A stretch of DNA of 64,000 nucleotides from Prostheceraeus crozeri (GCA_907163375.1 CAJQUW010016951.1:1-64000), one strand, 5' to 3'. Shown: positions 1 through 12,103, numbered from the stretch's first letter. Numbers and translations: made by a program. The notes: a model not told the origin generated them from the sequence alone.

Positions 1-344
1 CCCCTCAAACAAAATTCCCAAATTTAGTCGAGAAAATAACGTGTCGATTTGCGTCTAAAAAAGTCGGCTAATTTGAGGTTTAATATGTCTGGTCGTAGTC
101 GCTTTTTTTCCCATTGAAAAAGACGACAATTAGTCGATTTTTGTTCCATTAGAAGAGACGACAACTAGTCCAGTTTCTGTGTGCCCGTAGACGTCCTTAA
201 TGACTCACTCACGCACTTATATATCCCCTTGGTTCCAGAGACACAAAACAGTGCAAGTGCATGTAAAATGTATAATTCATATCAGCAACCAAATCGGATG
301 CAAAATTAGTGCAATAGGTAGGAAAAACTGACACACATAAAATC
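1..344. other. Flanking DNA, no gene seen
   Basis: AT-rich intergenic sequence with no convincing reading frame, RNA gene or element end. It includes a few short repeats of a GTCG-rich word near the left edge. Confidence 0.5.
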
Positions 345-903
345 GAATATGAGTAACAAAATTCGGCCAGAAAAATGATCCATCTTCAAATACAATAAGT
401 TCGAAGAGCTGCACTGGTGATGATGGCATTTTGATGCAACTTCTATAGCGCCAATGTATTCTATTCAGCAAAGAAATCAGGAAAGGGATTTACGTTGGTC
501 ATCGTCACTGACAAAATAATAATAATAATGTACATTTGATATCTTAAATGATACAATGAACATGGTACTCACTCTAATAGACATGTATGCTGGCATCAAT
601 TGTACCGAAATACACTGCCTGTCATATCTTGACATAAACATATTTGACAGATTTTTCACAACTCCTTAAATTTGGTGATACACATATCAAACGAATATGA
701 GCAACAAAATTTGGCTAGAAAAATGATTCATCTTCAAATACAATAAGAAAGTTTGAAGAGCTGCGCTGGTAATGATTGCATTTTGATGCAACTTCTATAG
801 CGCCAATGTATTCTTTTCAGCAAAGAAATCAGGAAAGGGATTTACGTTGGTCATCGTCACTGACGACATAATAATAATGTACATTTGATTTCAAATGATA
901 CAT
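345..903. repeat. Spaced direct duplication (two ~210-bp copies)
   Basis: Positions 345-553 and 691-903 are two copies of the same segment at roughly 90% identity by eye. Both contain the block running from CGAATATGAG through a short AATAATAAT run to AATGATACA. Read on the minus strand, the first copy has a short open stretch with the words IVFEDGSFF. That faintly resembles the start of DUF4806-type proteins such as the gene beginning at 4410. This could be a duplicated exon of a relative, but the evidence is too thin to call a gene. Confidence 0.6.
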
Positions 904-1399
904 GAGCAGAAATCGTTTTCATGCTTAGTGCAATCAAGTTCGCCAATTGTCGGCAAAGGTGAATTTGATTACACTAGGCACAAAAACAATGATGCTCTGT
1001 TGAATTTGTTAGCATTATCGTGAAAATACTTGCAATGTTGGCCATTGCAACCTGTAAATCACCAGCTTTTAGGAGATGTAAACGAACAGTGAAACATGTG
1101 TGAGGCAAAACTTTTGGCAGGTGAGGTAGTGCGTGCGAACAAGTGAACTAGATACTACGTGAAATGACTAGTAGATTGGACACTCATTCCAAGAGAGGAT
1201 ATCAGATGGACAATTATTCTAAGAGAAAATGAATTAAAATGCAAAAGGAAATTCCTCAGTGAAATGCAAAAACATCTCAGAAAATATCGAGACAACAAAA
1301 AAATCTATGAAATATTCATATATTAGAAATTGAGTTTCAGATAGTGCACTAGTTCTGCTCACTGTTTTGAAAACGTTCTGCTTACCGGGAAAACACAAA
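904..1399. other. Non-coding stretch downstream of the DUF4806-type gene
   Basis: No supported gene. It lies 3' of the minus-strand gene that ends at 1400, so part of it is presumably 3' untranslated sequence. Confidence 0.4.
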
Positions 1400-4300
1400 C
1401 TATTCATCATCGTCGTCTTCGACAGCGCAAGGGATATCTCTAGAAGTTCCCATATTGAGAATGTTTGTTAAAGTCTTCCTCTTCTCCATTTGTGGCATGC
1501 GTTTGAGCACTTCCCCCATGGAACGACAAATGAAATCCACGGACTCCTGGTTCTCAATGTTATGCATCTGAAAGGAAATGATCTCTGTCATATTCTAGGT
1601 TTACATACGAAATACGAATGCAAACTAACATTTCAGTTAGTCAAAGAGCTAGCATGATTTGCTACTTCTATTTTCAAGCGTTAACCTTTTTCGATTTCTT
1701 TGCATAATACCGTACGGAATGACTGATAATGCACAGAAATTTCTTTCATTACATAGGAAACTTAACACAATATGCACTCATCCGTATCAATCTTTCAGAA
1801 AATATTAGCCATCCAGGTTAGTAAAACACAATATCTTTAAATAACTCGATACCAGGTAGTGTAAATAGGATCTAGTTCTGATTCAGACTTACTTTATTGT
1901 GTCGCAAAACATCGGCGATGAATCTCGGCAATTGCAGGTCCATGGCCGACTTCTTGTCCCGCTGACCTTTCTTTGAAAACATTTTCCAAGCTGCCGGCGA
2001 CGAAATGCGCAGGATTATTCTTTTGATTGATTTCTTTTTTCTTTTGCACACTTCCTTGCTAACAGTTTGGATTGCCTTTTCGCGAATGTCTTTGTTTTCG
2101 TTGATAGTGTTGAAAAATTCAATAATTTCATCAGCAGTTGTTGGGAAATCAATTCCTGGTTCTTCCTCAGTCGATTCTATCGAGGCGTGCATGGTACTAC
2201 AAATACAAGCCGAGCGATGTTCTAATCTCAACAGAATTCGCAAGACTTCTCTCGACCAGTGCTGCACATGTACACAATGGCATTTGAAATCGAAATCGAG
2301 TGCTTCAGAGACCATGTTGGACAGATTCGTGTTATCATTGGAGCTGGTGTTGGGGTCTCCACGTGTAGCAATCGGCGTTGATGTAGTGAACTGTAATTCT
2401 ACTTCCTTGACGGATTCATTATTTGATTCTGCTTCTTTGGATTCATCATCTGACACTGAACCTTGAGACACGGATGTACCCAACTGCGAGAACGGTGGTT
2501 CGGGAAAGTCAATATCGCAGGAACGCTCGTGGATTGTTGACGTTCCAGTAGTCATATCATTTGTTGATTTTCCAGGTAACAAGTGGGTTACTCCTGCATT
2601 CGAGCGTCTCAGAGCGCATTTCTTACGTCGCGGTTTCCTCAGGCTCATTGAATCCGTATCTGTCAGTTTCCTACACTTTCCTTTTTCGCTGTTCGCCGTC
2701 ATCTGTTGTAGACATTGAGCCGGTTCTCGAAAATTTTGCGCATTTCCGTGTGATCTCATCAAATGATTCTGAAATGAAAATCAAGTGATTTTCAAGTGGT
2801 CAAACGATAAATTGCCATTATTCTCTTACAATTTAGATCGCTATGAGAACCTATGATCGGCAATGATATCGATTTATTTTCAAAATGACATTTTTCGAAT
2901 TTTATAAAATGATATCATTTTACATCATTTTTTGTAGTGAAAAGCAGGCCTTTTTAACAATAGTATTATTATAAAGTAGTATAAGTAGTTCCGATTAAAG
3001 GTAGACCCTTTTTAGTGAAACACACGCAGGTAGGGTACACCGCAACATACATTAATCTACCAAACAAGTCTTTCGATTTGCGGTTTACGCACGTATATGT
3101 TAGGACCATAGCCAGTCAATGAAAGCGATTATAAACCTCGGAGGTAAGAATATAGCCTACGTTGTGTTATAGGCCTATAGGCTTATTATTAGGATTGTTG
3201 TCTAATTGAATTATGAAACCATACATATTCTGAAAGCTTGTTTTATGACAAATTCGAAAATGACAACAGAATTGCACTATCTGTGAAATAGTTGGCGTCA
3301 TTTTATTTTTAAGAAAAGTGAGCTTTTTTGTGTTTTTTACATCTACTGAACAATAATATCAAAGTTTTCAAAACTAGGACAACTGAAAAGATTCACTGAG
3401 AAATTCTCTTTCAAATGATGCAACATTTGTTGCTGTTGTTATTATTCAACAATTAATAATAATGAAAAAGAAACGACGAGATTTGGTATGTCAACAGACT
3501 TTTTGCCATGGCTGTACTTACAAAAAATATAATTACAAATACGTCGACTCTCACGCCATAACATGAGGTCTGATTGTCATGGGTACCTCAAGGGCGATGG
3601 TCATGGAAGCTTCACCCCTAGTAGCGGTTAGCATGGCCAGGTGCCTTGGGTAGGGTATGGACTATGGAAGAGTAAAAAAAGTGCGGTAGTTTTTTTATGA
3701 CCCAAAGAATTTGTCACATACGGAAATTTCGTGCATGAAAGTCGATTGAAAGGCTGAGAAAATATTTCCTGTGAAACGCTTAATAGCCGTAATTCAACTT
3801 GCTTGACAAGCAGTGTAAGACCTTCATCATGAATTGATTTGACGTTCTTGCTTTCTCATATCTTCGCTTAATAGATATACTTCTTCTTTTGTTATGAAAC
3901 TCCTCATTAGGCTACAATTTTCAAGTAATTCTGAAATAGACCTGTCTACATAGGTTGACGGTTAACATACAGAATCACTTGAAAATGATGTCCAAATGAG
4001 GAGTTTCAAAACGAAAGTAGAAGTAAATCCACTAAGCGAAGATGGAGGAAAGCAAATAAGTTAAATCAATTCAAGCTTTTATCACAAATATTCATAGTCT
4101 ATAAATCAGAAAAAATGAATTTCGTTAACGATATTCGGAATAACTATCGGCACATGTAGGCATGGAAACACAACGGTAGGCCTAGGCATATTGTATAAAC
4201 ACACTTACCATGTGATTTCAGAATCTTAACTTTGTAACATGACCATGTAGAAGAAGGATCAGCCTTCGACCGAAGCAATTTTCTTATTGTCGCGTAGGCT

Positions 4301-4410
4301 GTTTTCGGTGGAAACGCAATTTCCACATTCCCGCTTCCATCGTCCACTTCAACCCAAGATGAATTGACAACTTCGATAGTGCCGTCATCAAATTCAATGA
4401 TGTGATACAT
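1400..4410 (-). CDS. DUF4806-type protein gene, spliced
   Basis: Three exons are visible. The first (4410-4209) starts MYHIIEFDDG and ends at a GTAAGT donor. It matches the N-terminal domain that opens DUF4806 proteins in many animals. The second (2768-1893) begins after a TTTCAG acceptor and ends at AAA|GTAAGT. Its last ~90 residues, with KKSIKRIILRIS and FSKKGQRDKKSAM, fit the DUF4806 domain. The third (1567-1400) follows CCTTTCAG and ends in an acidic DDDDE tail. Exon 2 to 3 is in phase. Exon 1 to 2 is not, so I infer a further small exon in the 1.4-kb gap or a decayed gene. DUF4806 function is unknown. The gene lies just downstream of a transposase remnant on the same strand and may belong to that transposon rather than the host. 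Confidence 0.6.
3829..4074. repeat. Short foldback element (MITE-like) in an intron
   Basis: Two imperfect inverted arms, about 3829-3930 and 3988-4074, share words such as TTCGCTTA, ATGAAACTCCTCATT and GAATTGATTT with their complements. It sits within the intron region of the DUF4806-type gene. No coding capacity, and the family is not recognised. Confidence 0.6.
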
Positions 4411-4530
4411 GCTCTGAAAATAGAAATATGACGAACACTTCAGTTAAGATATTGGGGTTGTTTGGGTGTCGTTAGAATTCGATAGCAGGTCATCTAAATT
4501 CTCTTGGTGATGGTATGACATTTTTGCAGA

Positions 4531-4635
4531 AGCTTTTCGGCTCACACCGTGAGGCACTTTCAAAGCATCAATTATGAATTAATGAACCAGTCGCTTTGAA
4601 AATGGCTACACGGAGTTAACCGAAAAGCTTCGTCA
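4531..4635. repeat. Second short foldback repeat
   Basis: The arms starting AAGCTTTTCGG and ending CCGAAAAGCTT flank a ~30-base AT-rich loop, with the complementary inner word ACTTTCAAAGC/GCTTTGAAAAT. It lies upstream of the DUF4806-type first exon. It is probably a very small MITE or a decayed transposon end. Confidence 0.5.
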
Positions 4636-5042
4636 AAAAGAGTTGCCGGTATAGTCTACTAACAAGTTGAACAAAAAATCCTCCATCCTGTAAATAGGTT
4701 ACATACATGTGGATATTCATGAACTGAATTTCATTGCTCAATGTCTATAGACCGTAGAATGAGTCGCTGTTTGCTACAAGAATGAGTTAGACAGTATACC
4801 TGGTACCACCTTCATTAACTACGGGGATCAGTCAATAAAAAAGTTTCCCTGACACCTGCTTGTGATGAGATGACACAGTTATACACCCGGATTGACTTCC
4901 ATAAAAATAAACTTCGGAAACCCAAAGTCACGAGGGATTAATTACAAGCAAGATTATTAATGAAAAATTTATGTTTTGTTTAACGTGCCACGTAAATACA
5001 TGGGTAGCCTGACAGGCAGATAAAAGCGATAGGAATTTAGAA

Positions 5043-6127
5043 TCATATAACTTTAATAGAGTGCAACAGTGTGACGAAATACTTTTTATTCAAAAGCATT
5101 GCTTTCTTAGCAATATCGGTCACCTTGACCATTTTTAACGGCAAACGTCTGTCGTGAGATACTTTAACCATTCCTATTTTTTCTGATGAAATCGGTTTCT
5201 TAAACAAACTTCCCCTTATTCTCAAAGCACTACCAATCACGTTGATTTCACTCATATTGCTTCCGCGAACAAAATACAAAATTTTGAAAGGCCTTAAAGC
5301 TGGCCCTTCAATGATACATAACAGTCAGAGGTGTCTGCTTGTAAAACACACGATTCGAGTGACAATTTTTTGTAAAAGCGAACACTAGTCAAATCAAACG
5401 AATTCAATACATCAGGTGAGGGGAGAACTTCATATCGCAAAATGTCTTGCATGTCGTTTTTTAGAATGCTTTGGCCCAGTGACTGGTCAGTTTCCTCCAC
5501 ACGCCTTACCAGCTGTTCAAGAGGACGATCAGATTTTCGGATTTTGCGCTTGATAAAATGAAGGAAATTCTCAAACGGAAAGCAGCTGAAAGAATCCAAT
5601 GGCCCCAGACGCTCAACATCATCAAACAGGTGACACAAGGAATGCACGTTATATATCAGAAACTTTTCCCCAAAGAGCAGATATACAATATGTCCAAAAC
5701 TGTGAACAAGATCTTTAGCATGTAACAGATAGTCTGTACTCACAGAATCAGAACAGTAAATTCGCATGATGACTGTCAAAACAGTAAAACAATCAGAAAA
5801 TCCAGGACTACAAAATTTAGGTAGAACTGTTGGGGCTAAATATAACAAAAACAATCGTAGTTCGGTGGCCTTCCAAGTGCCCAAATGATTGACACTACGT
5901 GGTCGTCGATTGAAGTCTCTGGGAATATCGTTCCTTAGTGCCTTCAGATAGTCAGACATTTCTCTCAAAAGCTTCGCAGATAATTGTTGGCGATCGCCAC
6001 TTCTTAACTCATCCAACAGTTTGTAGGTAACCCCTTTGCAAACATTGTGCATGTAGTCTAGAGGAAAATCCACACAAATTTCACATGTCGTAGCGTAGAC
6101 ATTCGACAAAGGAGCATTAAGCAACAT
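5043..6127 (-). pseudogene. CACTA-like transposase, C-terminal part, frameshifted
   Basis: The main frame (6127-5294) contains DFPLDYMHNVCKG, then WKATELRLFLLYLAP, then YNVHSLCHLFDD and FSCFPFENFLHF. These are hallmarks of the large transposase-domain proteins (CACTA/EnSpm-like) common in animal genomes. The next frame (5279-5043), ending KKYFVTLLHSIKV, matches the usual C-terminal tail of the same family. The two pieces are in different frames with no obvious intron, so a frameshift near 5290-5310 separates them. The catalytic N-terminal half is not seen upstream on this strand. I read this as a dead, partial copy. The family assignment is from memory of motifs, not from a search. Confidence 0.6.
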
Positions 6128-6339
6128 AAATGATCAATTTGACACAATGCGGCAGCGCAACTACTAACGGATGTCAAGTAAATGAATAGCTTCCTAATGA
6201 GATATTGATTGAGACTGAAATACTTGGAAATAAGACGGGCAGCCAAAAGTGCTGTAGCGAAACGCACCGTCTTGCAAGCTAGGTCAATGAACATAAATTT
6301 CTTCAATGTACATAAAATTATGTCATAATTCTGTATCAT

Positions 6340-8422
6340 GAATTACGCAGATCTACTGAAAATAAAAAAAAGACCTCTTCAATTTATCTCCAAAAAAGTC
6401 CATCGTCAGTGTTAATAAATAAATTACCACAACAAAATACAATCTCTTTAAACGAACTACTATATATAAATGCTTCCCTAATCATTAGATTTCCATAAGC
6501 GCATCATTAGCTTTCTTATAGTAACTAACACTGCTTGGACGGGTATTTTAAAAAAATGTAGCGAAATTTTTTGCCCCGTAAGCTAGTGTTTATTTGACTA
6601 TCTTTGTTGTATCGCTTCTGACTATGAATCTATTCTGTATCTATGCATATTAGTCAGTATCTATGTAATATCATGAAATTCATAATATAGCCTACTCTGG
6701 TGACTGCAGGTGGTCTTCTCATCAAGTAATATGAGTACCGATTAACGGATACCTAAAGGTGAACATAACACATGGAGGCCAGCTCTATCAGCTTTCAGTC
6801 GCGTCATCAGATTCCATCCAAAAGCAATCATCGAAAAAGCAACCACGTCAACTTGAAAAGCTGACTCCCAAGGAATTTCAATCACATGAATTTGAGATGC
6901 TGCCAACAATTAATGACAATAGGGGCCTAGCCAAGATAACAATAAACCGCACTTTGATTCATGTTTGTCTTATCGCACATACGCACGCGTTGCGGAGATC
7001 TTCATGTTCACGTGGCCAAACACATTTCACATGACGTATATGATGACTTAAATGCTTCCTAAAATGGCCTATAATGCTAAAATGCCCCTTATAGCGATCT
7101 AAGTACAAAGCATCACATGCGCGCAGAACATGGAAGATTCTGATTTTGCCCTCTAAGGTAGGAAAGTGTCAAACACGGCGGAGAACTGCGCTTGACCTGA
7201 CCATTCTCGAAATTCACCATGCGCATGTATGCCTTACTCCCCTTCTTGGCAACAATGACATCGTGATTCAATAACCCACGATGTGTACGGTGCTCACAAT
7301 GGGATTGCCCTGCTACAATGCTTCCCTGTGTGCAACGTAATAAATGCATCCTCAACGAGCACTGGCATGAGTCGCCCTAAAATCTTCAAATCAATCATCA
7401 GCTGCTTGCTGCTGCAAACATACAATATAACAAGATGCATGTAATCCGGACAACTGTCACTCGAAAAAATATCATCTCAGCTGTTTTTGCAACTTTTCAA
7501 AGCGAGAAGCTGCAATTTAATGGTTTTTTTAACGGTTTACTCCTATTTTATGACAGTTGTCCGCGAGATCCCTATTTAGCACATGCGTTCGGAGAAACGA
7601 TACCATAAATGAAACCGTTTGATAAATGAGACAAATTAAAACGAATTAAAATTGTGATGTATTAACGGCTCATAAACAAAATATCATTTGAGACAGCTCA
7701 CTCCATGCTAAAGAGGAAATTGCTCCCACTAGGTCAGCAAGCATTCATTCAACGCAGATGTGGCTTTCTGGGAATACCTGATTTTGAGGTAGCTATGGAA
7801 ATTATGAAGGAATTTCTTGTGAATCTATATTTTCGATGACGACATCGAAAGAAATGAAGCTAGGAACGAAAGAGAAGATGAAGCAAGCTCCAAACAGCAC
7901 TCACTGTTGGCAAGCCTGGAGTCCACTCCTCGACCCGGCTGCTGTGTGTGTTGATCACGCCATCGACTTGGCGATGATTAGTGAGCCATTCATGCTTTCA
8001 ACATCAGACATGGAACGCATTATTTCAGCCAATGCTATTGTAATGAGACCTCTTGATCACTTTTGGGCTGATTTGGACTTTGACCTAGGCACATGTGCAT
8101 CCATTTTGCACTAGAAAGTAGCTGGACTTCCCATCTTAACTATCTCAAAAAGTCGAATTTTTTGCGTAGCAGCTGAGACGAGTTTTATGGAGACGTGTTA
8201 TAGGCCAACTTACTCGTCTCTGACGCACGTCTCGGTGCGCCTTCATTTAGTCCAAATTTAGACGGCCGAACAATCACAAACTACCGAGCAAATCCTACCG
8301 GTAAAGCATGTTAGCGTTGCTTTGGGGCCAAATGAGCCAAATAGTGGAGCTTTGCGGAGTTATGTTTTGAAATATAACTTAGACCAGTTAGACGAAACTG
8401 AGGCCAGTTTTGGACGTCACAA
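6340..8422. other. Intergenic stretch between transposase remnant and Gypsy half
   Basis: No gene can be supported. A 92-codon plus-strand frame at 7836-8114 and a 91-codon one at 6759-7034 have no recognisable motif and no promoter or splice context. There is no gag or protease similarity here, so the Gypsy element to the right has no visible 5' part in this stretch. Confidence 0.45.
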
Positions 8423-9866
8423 TTGTTTCAGGGGGTAATTAATCAAATTGTCGTACCTACTCCATATCGCAAAGAAATTATCAGTTTGGCACGTGATCAT
8501 CCCATGGCTGGACATTTAGGTGTCAGAAAAACAAGATTTCGAATAATGAAACACTTCTTTTGGCCGGGGATTATGTCAGACGTTTCTAATTATTGCAAAA
8601 GTTGCGATACCTGTCAAATTGTTGGCAAACCAAACTCAAAACCCGATAAAGCACCTCTCCAACCCATTCCGGCCTTTGATGAGCCGTTTAGTCGCGTTAT
8701 TATTGACTGTGTAGGGCCTCTGCCAAAATGTAAACGCGGTTTTCAATACTTGCTCACTATTATGTGCTCTGCGACACGCTTCTCAGAAGCTATTCCACTA
8801 AGAAACATTACTGCTAGGACAGTGATAGACGCTTTGATCAAATTTTTCTCATTATTTGGTTTACCAAGAACCGTACAAAGCGATCAAGGAAGTAATTTTA
8901 CTTCGAAAGTCTTTAAGCAAGTTTTATATGAGCTTAATATAACTCATTCTGTTTCTAGTGCGTATCACCCTCAGTCTCAAGGAGCTCTCGAACGATTTCA
9001 CCAAACCCTAAAGAATATGCTAAGAACATATTGCCATGAAAATGACCGAAATTGGAGTCAGGGTGTTCCTTTAGTGCTTTTTGCTGCTCGAGAGACTGTC
9101 CAGGAATCTTTAGGATTCAGTCCTTTTGATTTAGTATTTGGTCACGAAGTTCGTGGTCCATTGAAAATGCTTAAAGAAACATGGCTAAAAACTGACGATG
9201 CTGAATCAAGCAGTTTACTTGAATACGTTTCCGATTTTAGGAAACGACTTCACGAAGTCCGAGACTTAGCGCGTAAAAATCTTGCTGAATCACAAAAGAA
9301 AATGAAATTCAGATACGACAAAAGTTCTTCCGAAAGACGTTTTTCTCCGGGAGACAAAGTATTGGTTTATTTGCCAATTCAAGGAGACCCATTACAAGCG
9401 CGATATTATGGCCCTTGCCTTATAAAACAGAAATTGAGCAATCTCGATTACGTCGTAGAAACTCCCGATCGCAAAAAGAAATCTCGTGTCTGTCACATCA
9501 ATATGTTAAAAAAGTATCACGAAAGAGATTTGGAAAGTGAACCAAAACCAGTACAAGTCCTTGCCAAAAGCGAGATAACTGATATACCTCAATATGACAA
9601 AGAGGATTTTACTGACATAATTCCTCCACTGAAATTAGATAATTCTATCATTCTGAGCGACTTAGATAATTATCTCTCCCATCTTGAAGATAATAAAAAA
9701 AGTGATATCATTTCATTGATAGACAAATACAAAGACTTATTTAGTAACAGCCCTAAAGTCACGAATCTGATAATGCATGATGTCGAGACTAACAACGCGA
9801 AACCTATACGACAGCATCCTTACAGAGTAAATTTCGAGAAAATGAAATTAATGAAGCAAGAGATCC
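8423..9866 (+). CDS. Gypsy integrase (Gmr1-type order), part of pol
   Basis: The HH-CC zinc-binding domain is visible as H26, H31, C61 and C64. It is followed by the DDE catalytic core with D95, D154 and E190, a D-x58-D-x35-E spacing typical of retroviral-type integrases. A GPY/F-like C-terminal module with RYYGPCLI follows. After that comes a linker and the sequence KPIRQHPYRVN, which in Gmr1-like elements leads into the reverse transcriptase. The enzyme would join element cDNA ends to host DNA. The frame stays open over this part. It is fossil material interrupted on its right by Polinton A. Confidence 0.85.
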
Positions 9867-9872
9867 AGTATA
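9867..9872. repeat. Target-site duplication of Polinton A, left copy
   Basis: AGTATA immediately precedes the first base of the left terminal repeat. The same six bases follow the last base of the right terminal repeat at 58770-58775. Six-base duplications are the Polinton norm. Confidence 0.9.
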
Positions 9873-10199
9873 AGTAGTAAGTAAAACTCCACTTCTGGAC
9901 CGCGCAAGATGGCCGCCGTCGCTGACGTCCCCCCCTCTGGAACGGCAGAGTGTCGTGGTCGGCCGCCGTGGTGCTTTGGTTCTGACGTCCCCCCCCCTCT
10001 GGCCGACCGTCGTATAGCGCGCGGTGATGTGGTGTCTAGGTTGGCGTGGTGTGCCGGCCAGGTTGGGAGGGTGGACTGTCGTAGCTCACCTGAAAAAATC
10101 CTAAGTGTCAGAGTGGCTTTGTATGGGTAAAATTTTGAAAATTTTCCAAAGTGTGGAATTTCGACCTGGGACCGTCACCAAAACATTTTTCATCAAATT
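9873..10199. repeat. Polinton A left terminal inverted repeat
   Basis: It matches the reverse complement of 58443-58769, with two runs of C interrupting otherwise mixed sequence. The inner part (10159-10199) pairs with 10226-10271 to make a second, local hairpin. The TIR therefore contains a palindrome at its inner edge. Confidence 0.92.
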
Positions 10200-10505
10200 C
10201 CTCTGAACGAGGGGGGGGGTCCGTGAAATTTGATGAAATATGTTTTGGTAAAGGTCCCAGGTCGAAATTCGGAAGTTTTAAATTTTTCAAAATTTTCACC
10301 ACACTGGAGCTCTCACACTTAGGAATTTTTTCACTTGTGGCATGTTACATGGACATGTGCTGACGGACCAACTTCCCGTGGTCATATCAGAATGGTTCAG
10401 GTGTCATATGATAGAGAATGATGAGACGAATCGTTTGCAACAAACCGCATGTCGCTACGATGAATACTTTCGGAGATAGAGCCATTTTAAGTTTTCTTCC
10501 GAGCA
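10200..10505. other. Subterminal region of Polinton A
   Basis: It starts with a run of nine G and an inverted partial copy of the inner TIR (to about 10300). Nothing coding is seen before the TATA box at 10506. Confidence 0.5.
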
Positions 10506-10513
10506 TATATAAA
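10506..10513 (+). promoter_or_regulatory. TATATAAA promoter box of the coiled-coil gene
   Basis: A clean TATATAAA lies 40-50 bases upstream of a short non-coding exon that ends at GAG|GTAAGC near 10555. The matching acceptor, TCTTACAG, ends at 11117, 17 bases before the start codon of the next gene. This gives a promoter, leader exon and ~560-base leader intron. Confidence 0.6.
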
Positions 10514-10555
10514 CCCCCGACAACGTAAGTCTGATCACTTCATCGAAAGACGAGG

Positions 10556-11117
10556 TAAGCGACGGTCGTCGCTCTGAGCTCCCGATATCGGGTGTTTCAA
10601 AGGACTCTATCTTTTGAAGTAGGCAAGCTATCTTCTTACTTCAAAGTTTGTATGATAGAGTTTGATAGTGTCTTTACTACTGATAAAATTTTTTAAAAGT
10701 AGTATGAGTAGTAAAATGCGGAATTTTTTAAAAATTCTTAATTTTCAGTTTTTTCAAAGTTTTAACATATAGACTAAGGTTTTCAAGTATCCTGAGTTCA
10801 AATCTGCTATCAGATTTCAAATTTAACTAAGTCTAAGGCAGGTTTGAGGGGTTAGATCCCAGCTACTGATCACTACCTTTGACTCGGCGTTCCTGTTACC
10901 ACTTCGGGGCAGTGACAATGATGTCTTCAGCTGTAAAGAGCGGGTATCGGGGAAGATCTCTCACTTCCCTAGTGATCAGTACAAGGCCTTCGGGCTGTCG
11001 ACGGGATCGAGTGCCACTCACTACACTCAAATCTATCATTCCTGACTAAGTGTAATACTTTAGGAATATGACTGTACTACATGATTCCAAACTTATACAA
11101 ATTTCATTATCTTACAG
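10556..11117 (+). other. Probable leader intron of the coiled-coil gene
   Basis: GTAAGC donor and TTACAG acceptor, with no open frame inside. It accounts for the gap between the TATA box and the first long Polinton A gene. Confidence 0.5.
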
Positions 11118-11134
11118 TTAACAATAAATCAGGC

Positions 11135-12100
11135 ATGGCAAACGATAAGAATCGTAAATATCACATCAAAATGTGCTCATGTGGGCGAATTAATCGCAGT
11201 GCGGACGCCAAGGCGCATGTGAAGAAGGCGGGCACCGGCCACATGATTATCTTGAATAGGGTTGCGTGTGTGAAGTGTAGAGTGCTGAAGGGTGATGAGG
11301 ATGAGGCGCGTTTCTACAGAGTGCATGCTGACTGTAGTGGTGGTTTAGTGAGTGATTTGAGATTTACGCAGTTGATTGTGGAAGAGAGGGAGCGAATGTT
11401 GGCGATCGAGCGAGAGGGTAAGGTTGAGAATGTTGTTGAGAATGTTGTTGAGAATGATGAGTTGGCGAGAGCGGTTGCGTCGTTGGAGGCTGAGATTGAG
11501 CGAAAGAGAGTGCTTGAGAGTGATGATGAGGATGATGTGGATTTAGATAGGGAGCGTGTGAGGAAGCGTGTGAGGAAGTTGAGCTCTTCGTCGTCGGAGG
11601 TGTCAAACATTGTGATCACCGACCCCCCGAAGGGCTCATCTTCCCCAAAAGTGAAGAGTGGTGGGATTCGTGTGCAGTCGGCGAGGTGGTTGAAGGATGA
11701 AGAGAAGAGGCATGTTTCGCAGCAGATGGCGCATGATTTGTTGGTTAATATGTATGAGAGTTTGAAGAAAGTGAAGGATGAAATTGTGAAGGAGTTGGAT
11801 GAGTTGAAAAAGAAGGAACTGAAGTCGAAGGAGGTAGCGGATGAAAATATTAGAATGAGGCGTAGTGTGAATGATTTGAAGAATAAGACGCGAGAGTTGG
11901 AAGAGAAGAATGATGAGTGTGAGAAGAGGGCGAGTGCTGCGGAGAGAAGAATGAGAGATGCAGAAGCGAAGTTTGAGGAGATGATGAAGGAGATGAGTGT
12001 GTTGAGAGCGAGGAATGTTGAGTTGGAGAGGACTGTGGCTCGGCGGGGTGATGAGAGGCAGGCGTATGAGAAGTTGGAGCGCATGAGGGATGAGTGGTAA
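11135..12100 (+). CDS. Cys-rich plus coiled-coil protein of Polinton A
   Basis: I chose the ATG at 11135 (MANDKNRKYH) because it follows the acceptor at 11117; codons further upstream would lie in the intron. The first ~70 residues hold CSC, a GTGH, CVKC and a HADC, a plausible zinc-binding cluster. Residues ~90-180 are acidic with an RKRVRKRVRK basic patch and a serine run. The last ~110 residues are strongly charged heptad-like coiled coil. I do not recognise the family. The DNA is unusually rich in GAG/GTG codons, and its complement is open over the same stretch, which is a composition effect. Its place beside the TIR, away from the virion block, suggests a regulatory or early protein; that is inference. 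Confidence 0.55.
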   Translation: MANDKNRKYHIKMCSCGRINRSADAKAHVKKAGTGHMIILNRVACVKCRVLKGDEDEARFYRVHADCSGGLVSDLRFTQLIVEERERMLAIEREGKVENVVENVVENDELARAVASLEAEIERKRVLESDDEDDVDLDRERVRKRVRKLSSSSSEVSNIVITDPPKGSSSPKVKSGGIRVQSARWLKDEEKRHVSQQMAHDLLVNMYESLKKVKDEIVKELDELKKKELKSKEVADENIRMRRSVNDLKNKTRELEEKNDECEKRASAAERRMRDAEAKFEEMMKEMSVLRARNVELERTVARRGDERQAYEKLERMRDEW

Positions 12101-12103
12101 CGT

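Larger units (their letters stand above)
8423..9872 (+). mobile_element. Ty3/Gypsy (Gmr1-like) retrotransposon, left part
   Basis: This holds the integrase region and the start of the pre-RT region of a Gypsy pol gene. The remainder of pol lies at 58770-59962, on the other side of Polinton A. The element is broken: its 5' LTR, gag and protease are not seen, and it is split by one insertion. The integrase-before-RT order is the known hallmark of Gmr1-type Gypsy elements, first described in fish. It is the oldest layer of the nest. Confidence 0.8.

Noticed and set aside
7836-8114. 92-codon frame upstream of the Gypsy half
   Set aside because: No motif, promoter or splice signal; not like gag or protease.
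11314-12084. Long open frames on the minus strand opposite the coiled-coil gene
   Set aside because: They arise from the GAG/GTG-biased codon use of the plus-strand gene; composition is Ser/Phe- or His/Pro-rich without motif or promoter.
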